From Candidatus Gastranaerophilales bacterium (GTDB lineage: Bacteria; Cyanobacteriota; Vampirovibrionia; Gastranaerophilales; Gastranaerophilaceae), in the NCBI GenBank assembly GCA_947589525.1, contig CANQAW010000073.1:1-8011 (forward strand): DNA of 8,011 nucleotides. Reading direction: 5' to 3'. The translations under genes were made by a program, and so were the position numbers. Every line of letters begins with the position of its first letter. Within the stretch, counting starts at the first letter, position 1. Under the pieces are notes generated by a model. It was not told the DNA's origin, did no database searches, and saw nothing but the letters and a program-made list of their open reading frames with translations. This document shows positions 4,616 to 8,011 of this stretch, one piece after another.

Positions 4616-6487
4616 ATGAAAATTAATTCTGTTAAATCAAATTTAGGTTTTACTCGTGCGTTGACTTCGCAGGAAAAACAACGGTATAAAAACGAAACAC
4701 AAAGAGCAAGACAAGCCCTCGATTTAGGCACAACGACCGCAACCGTTTTTGATTTTTCTTTTCCGACAACACAATACGACACAGGCATAGGAACAAGTTA
4801 TTCGCAAGATGCTCAAAAAATGACTGAAATGCTAAAAACAATGTGCGGAATTAATTCAATTCAACTTGGACCTCAAGGGCAGATTTCAAATTATGTACGC
4901 TCCCCTTATTCGGGAACAAGCTTTTCTTTAGGAAGCCATTTGATTGATTTAACTTTGTTAACTCAAAATGAATACGGCAATATCCTTCCTGTTAGTGAAT
5001 TGCAAAATCCTTATTTTCATACGGTAAGACAACATACAAATGTTGATTATAAGCATGTTTTAGAGTCTGACGGCAGAGATAAAATCTTAGAAAAAGCGTA
5101 TTTAAATTTCAGAAATTTAAGCAGTACCAATCCTTTAAAACAAGAATTTGAAAACTTTAAACAAAATAACAGCTACTGGTTAGAGCGTGACGCTATGTTT
5201 GAAGCATTCAGCTATGTTTATGACACATCCGATATTTCGAAATGGCCCGACGAAATTCAATATTTATTTAAAGATAAAAATCCAAACCAAGATATAATAA
5301 ACGACATTAAAAATGCCGTTTTCTCAAATACAAATATTAACATTGTCGATTACGAAGAATTTATTCAATTTATCGCAGATAAACAGCTTAAATCGGCAAA
5401 AGAAAAATTTAACCGACAAGGAATAGATATCTACGGCGACTCACAAATAGGCTTTTCTCAAAAAGATTTTTGGGCTCACAGAAATGTTTTTGATGAAAAA
5501 CTTGAATTCGGCTGTGATATCGGGGGGGGAAATTACTCCTGCTGGTCGCCTGCGATAGATTTTAACCAGCTGCAAACAGATGCGGGGGTTTTCTTATACA
5601 ATAAATTTGACTTATTTTTCAAACGCTATGACGGCGCAAGAATTGATGCCGCATGGCAGTATATTAAACCTTTAATTTGCGAAACTAAAAAATTAAACGG
5701 CGAAGATGAAATAGACGCAAGCGGAAATAAGCTTGGTGTTAAACATCTGCCTGAAATACAAATTCCAAACAACGGCACATATATTATAGATAATATAATT
5801 TTGCGAGCCGCAAATAACAACAATATCCCTCATAATAAAATCCTGCTTGAACTTTTAGGGGGCAACTCATGGAATTCGCTTGACGCCGTCAAAGGAAAAG
5901 GGATGAATTTAATTCATATAACAAAATATGCAAAAGATGACTGGGGCAGAGTTAAATATTACGAAACTAAAACTCAAAATCCCTCTAAAGACAAATATCA
6001 AAATCTAAAACCGGGGGATTACACAATCGGCGCGGGAACTCATGACGACGAGTGTTTATTGGAGCAAGCGGAAAACGCTCAAAACCGTTTGCAGTTTTTG
6101 ATGAATGACCTGAATTTAAGCTACTATGATTTAAATTCTAAAGAAAAAATCGCAGGTGCAATTGCGGGAGAATTGTTCACAACAAAAAATCAATTCTTAA
6201 CAATAAACGATATAATGGGTTCTCAAAGAAGAATTAACACTCCAAACACCAAAAAAGGCAACTGGGAATATAGAGTACCAAGAGACTATGAAGCGCAATA
6301 CCATACAAATCTTATGCGAAACAAAGGCTTCAACTATCCTGATGCTCTGTCTAAAGCGCTAAAAGCAAAACACTGCGACCAAGATATAATAAATTCAATG
6401 GACTACTGGGCATGGCTTTTAAGACAAAACGGGCCTTTAACGACGCAGGACGCTGATAAATGCAATCCGAGCACTTTAATTAAATAA
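4616..6487 (+). CDS. malQ: GH77 4-alpha-glucanotransferase-like protein (divergent MalQ/amylomaltase)
   Basis: 623 residues, longer than the ~500 usual for MalQ. GH77 enzymes transfer alpha-1,4-glucan chains in maltodextrin and glycogen metabolism, probably in the cytosol here. Landmarks in family order: SIQLGPQG then SPYSGTSFSLGSHLIDLTLL (96-115); NSYWLERDAMFEAF (185-198); a GD...S.KDFWAHRNVFD segment (274-293); YDGARIDAAW (338-347) with nucleophile D344; LLELLGG (410-416) with putative acid/base E412, replacing the common AEDLG; GTHDDE (474-479) with D477, like the GTHDND motif; and NWEYRVPRDYE (549-559), like the family's NWRWRVP block. All three catalytic carboxylates thus seem present. 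The N-terminus MKINSVKSNLGFTRA looks like a lineage tag. GGGGA at 4607-4611 supports the start. Substrate is uncertain because the motifs are divergent. It converges on the aldolase-like gene with a 2-base gap. Confidence 0.8.
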   Translation: MKINSVKSNLGFTRALTSQEKQRYKNETQRARQALDLGTTTATVFDFSFPTTQYDTGIGTSYSQDAQKMTEMLKTMCGINSIQLGPQGQISNYVRSPYSGTSFSLGSHLIDLTLLTQNEYGNILPVSELQNPYFHTVRQHTNVDYKHVLESDGRDKILEKAYLNFRNLSSTNPLKQEFENFKQNNSYWLERDAMFEAFSYVYDTSDISKWPDEIQYLFKDKNPNQDIINDIKNAVFSNTNINIVDYEEFIQFIADKQLKSAKEKFNRQGIDIYGDSQIGFSQKDFWAHRNVFDEKLEFGCDIGGGNYSCWSPAIDFNQLQTDAGVFLYNKFDLFFKRYDGARIDAAWQYIKPLICETKKLNGEDEIDASGNKLGVKHLPEIQIPNNGTYIIDNIILRAANNNNIPHNKILLELLGGNSWNSLDAVKGKGMNLIHITKYAKDDWGRVKYYETKTQNPSKDKYQNLKPGDYTIGAGTHDDECLLEQAENAQNRLQFLMNDLNLSYYDLNSKEKIAGAIAGELFTTKNQFLTINDIMGSQRRINTPNTKKGNWEYRVPRDYEAQYHTNLMRNKGFNYPDALSKALKAKHCDQDIINSMDYWAWLLRQNGPLTTQDADKCNPSTLIK

Positions 6488-6489
6488 AG

Positions 6490-7458
6490 TTAAAGCAGAG
6501 TTTCTATTGTTTTAATATCAAAGCTTTCTTTTTTATCTTGAGGAATTAAGGAAAAAATTTCTTTAATTCTTTCTCGGCTTAATTTTTTTTCAAGAACATA
6601 TTTAGCATAATTAGGATGAAGAAAATTTTTAGCGCTTAAATCGTAAGCAAAACTTGTTCCCCAAGGGGTTCTTTGATAAAAAGGCTTTATATATTTTTCA
6701 ACAGTTTCATTTAATAAATCTGTATTGTATTTGTCAAATAACTTTGAAATATCTTCGGTTTTTAAATTCCCCGCACCTCTTCCCATGCCAAAAAGAGCGC
6801 TGTCTATAATTAAACTTCTGTTTTTATTTTGTTGAATTAAACTAAGCGAATTTGAATAGGAGAGCTTTAAATTGTTATGAGAATGAAAACATAAGGAAAT
6901 AAAACTGTTTAAGCCGTTATGTACGATATTAAAAATCTTATCAAGCGAAGTCTTATTTAAAATGCCTATTGTATCCACAACGGAAAAACAAAAAGGATTT
7001 ATTTTGTTTACTCTTTCAATCATTTCTTTTATTTCCAAATCGCTGTATAAGTGAATGTTCATAGGAAAAACAAAAACATTGAGTCCTTTTTGAACCAAAG
7101 AATTAATTAAATCGAGCGCAGGCTTTAAATTTCTTTTTTTAAAACAAATTCGAAGATAAACATTTTTAAATTTTTCAAAATCAAAGCCGTCAGCAATTTC
7201 TTCATAATTAACCATAAGGGAAAATTTTGTTTCGGAATTTTGAAGAGTATTAATGAAATTTAAAAAATTTTTCGAATTTGAAAAAAGAGTTTTGTTTTTG
7301 TCATATTGAACATGCTTTAAAAAACCACATTCAATAAAATCAATATCGGAATTTATCAATGCTTGAGTAATTTTTTTTATATTATCAAATCCGAATTCCC
7401 AATTATTTATATATCCGCCGTCTCTTAGGGTACAATCAAGTAGTTTAATTTCTTTCAT
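6490..7458 (-). CDS. DRE-TIM metallolyase, 4-hydroxy-2-oxovalerate aldolase-like
   Basis: HMGL-like TIM-barrel family, related to 4-hydroxy-2-oxovalerate aldolase, homocitrate and isopropylmalate synthases. Members cleave or form C-C bonds next to a keto group using a divalent metal. With the start at 7458 it has 322 residues. Seen: LLDCTLRDGGYINNWEFG (6-23) with catalytic R12 and metal ligand D13; metal-binding HSH at 192-194 (CFHSHNNLKLS); and DSALFGMGRGAGN (219-231), the family's glycine-rich active-site motif. The DGGYxNxW opening matches the aldolase-like subgroup often found in surface-polysaccharide clusters, but there is no such cluster here, so substrate is unknown. A GTG at 7482 would add eight residues but lies inside a terminator-like hairpin; the ATG at 7458 fits the family start despite a poor ribosome-binding site (AGAAA). 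No usual partner such as acetaldehyde dehydrogenase is adjacent. Confidence 0.85.
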   Translation of the reverse strand: MKEIKLLDCTLRDGGYINNWEFGFDNIKKITQALINSDIDFIECGFLKHVQYDKNKTLFSNSKNFLNFINTLQNSETKFSLMVNYEEIADGFDFEKFKNVYLRICFKKRNLKPALDLINSLVQKGLNVFVFPMNIHLYSDLEIKEMIERVNKINPFCFSVVDTIGILNKTSLDKIFNIVHNGLNSFISLCFHSHNNLKLSYSNSLSLIQQNKNRSLIIDSALFGMGRGAGNLKTEDISKLFDKYNTDLLNETVEKYIKPFYQRTPWGTSFAYDLSAKNFLHPNYAKYVLEKKLSRERIKEIFSLIPQDKKESFDIKTIETLL

Positions 7459-7471
7459 ATAGCATTTCTGA

Positions 7472-7502
7472 CAAAAATACACCCGAAAAAGGTGTATTTT
7501 TG
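7472..7502 (-). terminator. Hairpin terminator after ftsZ, just upstream of the aldolase-like gene
   Basis: Perfect 12-bp inverted repeat CAAAAATACACC (7472-7483) and GGTGTATTTTTG (7491-7502) with a 7-base loop. The A and T runs are part of the stem, so it could end transcription in either direction; only ftsZ (minus, stop at 7524) reads into it here. Its 22-base distance from the ftsZ stop fits. It is 13 bases upstream of the aldolase-like ATG, so it would also limit readthrough into that gene or sit in its 5' leader. Confidence 0.7.
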
Positions 7503-7523
7503 AATTATTCTGTTTTAATCAAA

Positions 7524-8011
7524 TTACAGTCTGTTTTTGGGATTTAAAAATTCGGGAATGTCCAGCGAGCTTGTTGAGCCAACGCTTTGTTGATTATCCC
7601 TTGTTTTTTCATCCGAATTTGTATTAGACGGCATGCCGAACGGGAATGTTGCAGAGCTTGTTCCTAACGCCGAAGAATTAAACGGCGCAAATAAGCCTGC
7701 GGGCGACATCTTACTGTCAGAAGAGGAAGCAATTGAAACTTCACCGTTTTTCAATTCAAAACCTGTTGCAATAATAGTAATTTGAATTTCTCCCTGAATT
7801 CTGTCGTCAACAACAGCACCGAATATAACGTCCGCATCGTCTGCGGCAGCATCATGGATAACGCTTGCAGCTTCATTAACTTCAAATAATGTCATATCAG
7901 GACCGCCCGTAACATTCATTATGATACCGGTTGCACCGTTAATTGAAGTTTCAAGAAGTTTGGAATCAATTGCAAGTTTAGCGGCTTCCATAGCTCTGCC
8001 TTCGCCTGAGG
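7524..8011 (-). CDS. ftsZ: Cell division protein FtsZ, C-terminal part (5' end beyond the window)
   Basis: Tubulin-like GTPase that forms the division Z-ring. Only the last ~162 codons are present; the frame stays open through 8011 (SGEGRAMEAAKL at the edge), so the ATG at 7989-7991 is internal. Seen: the C-terminal tubulin-fold domain with GGPDMTLFEVNEAA, then DADVIFGAVVDDRIQGEIQ and ITIIATGF, all typical FtsZ blocks. A Ser/Asn/Pro-rich flexible linker of about 60 residues follows. The gene ends with the conserved C-terminal peptide LDIPEFLNPKNRL, which in other bacteria docks FtsA, SepF or ZipA. The GTP-binding GGGTGTG loop lies outside the window. The hairpin at 7472-7502 follows the stop and probably terminates it. 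Confidence 0.98.
   Translation of the reverse strand, partial: SGEGRAMEAAKLAIDSKLLETSINGATGIIMNVTGGPDMTLFEVNEAASVIHDAAADDADVIFGAVVDDRIQGEIQITIIATGFELKNGEVSIASSSDSKMSPAGLFAPFNSSALGTSSATFPFGMPSNTNSDEKTRDNQQSVGSTSSLDIPEFLNPKNRL

Noticed and set aside
4534..5823. Opposite-strand open frames over the GH77-like gene (4534-4788, 4650-4841, 5626-5823)
   Set aside because: They overlap a well-supported gene with clear motifs and look like chance antisense frames.
7480..7482. GTG start for the aldolase-like gene adding eight residues
   Set aside because: It lies inside the 12-bp hairpin, has no ribosome-binding site, and the extra residues are not part of the family's usual start.

Overview
This is an AT-rich bacterial chromosome segment with ordinary housekeeping genes and several lineage-specific proteins. 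The best guess at origin is an uncultured gut-type member of the Gastranaerophilales/Vampirovibrionia (non-photosynthetic sister group of Cyanobacteria). This rests on low GC, the pgi/clpP/ftsZ sequences, and hypothetical proteins with short FTG/FTR tags (LGFTRA at the start of the glucanotransferase-like protein, INFTG inside the 413-residue protein). It is an inference from recall, not a search. No insertion sequence, CRISPR array, tRNA or rRNA was seen.

Layout. Positions 1-1326 (minus) hold nearly complete glucose-6-phosphate isomerase (pgi), running off the left edge a few codons before its end. Two small unrecognised minus-strand genes follow: a 138-residue single-span membrane protein with a pseudopilin-like YP motif (1415-1831) and an 88-residue soluble protein (1901-2167). 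The 400-base gap 2168-2567 is not empty. On the plus strand it holds a promoter with extended -10, a 24-codon ORF encoding HHLHHLH, and a strong intrinsic terminator. The ORF contains a segment able to pair with the upper part of the terminator. This is the layout of a classical ribosome-mediated (histidine) attenuator, placed before a 413-residue predicted membrane protein (2568-3809) that is not a recognisable histidine gene.

Next come clpP (minus, 3806-4414), whose stop codon overlaps that of the membrane protein, then a divergent promoter region and a 623-residue GH77 4-alpha-glucanotransferase-like gene (plus, 4616-6487). A DRE-TIM metallolyase/aldolase-like gene (minus, 6490-7458) ends 2 bases from it. 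A 12-bp hairpin separates the aldolase-like gene from the 3' half of ftsZ (minus, 7524 to the right edge).

The window is mostly single-gene transcription units, with two convergent gene pairs lacking any intergenic space. Pgi and the GH77-like enzyme both fit glycogen/maltodextrin and hexose-phosphate metabolism, but they are not in one operon. The most noteworthy element is the putative His-leader attenuator at 2290-2494.
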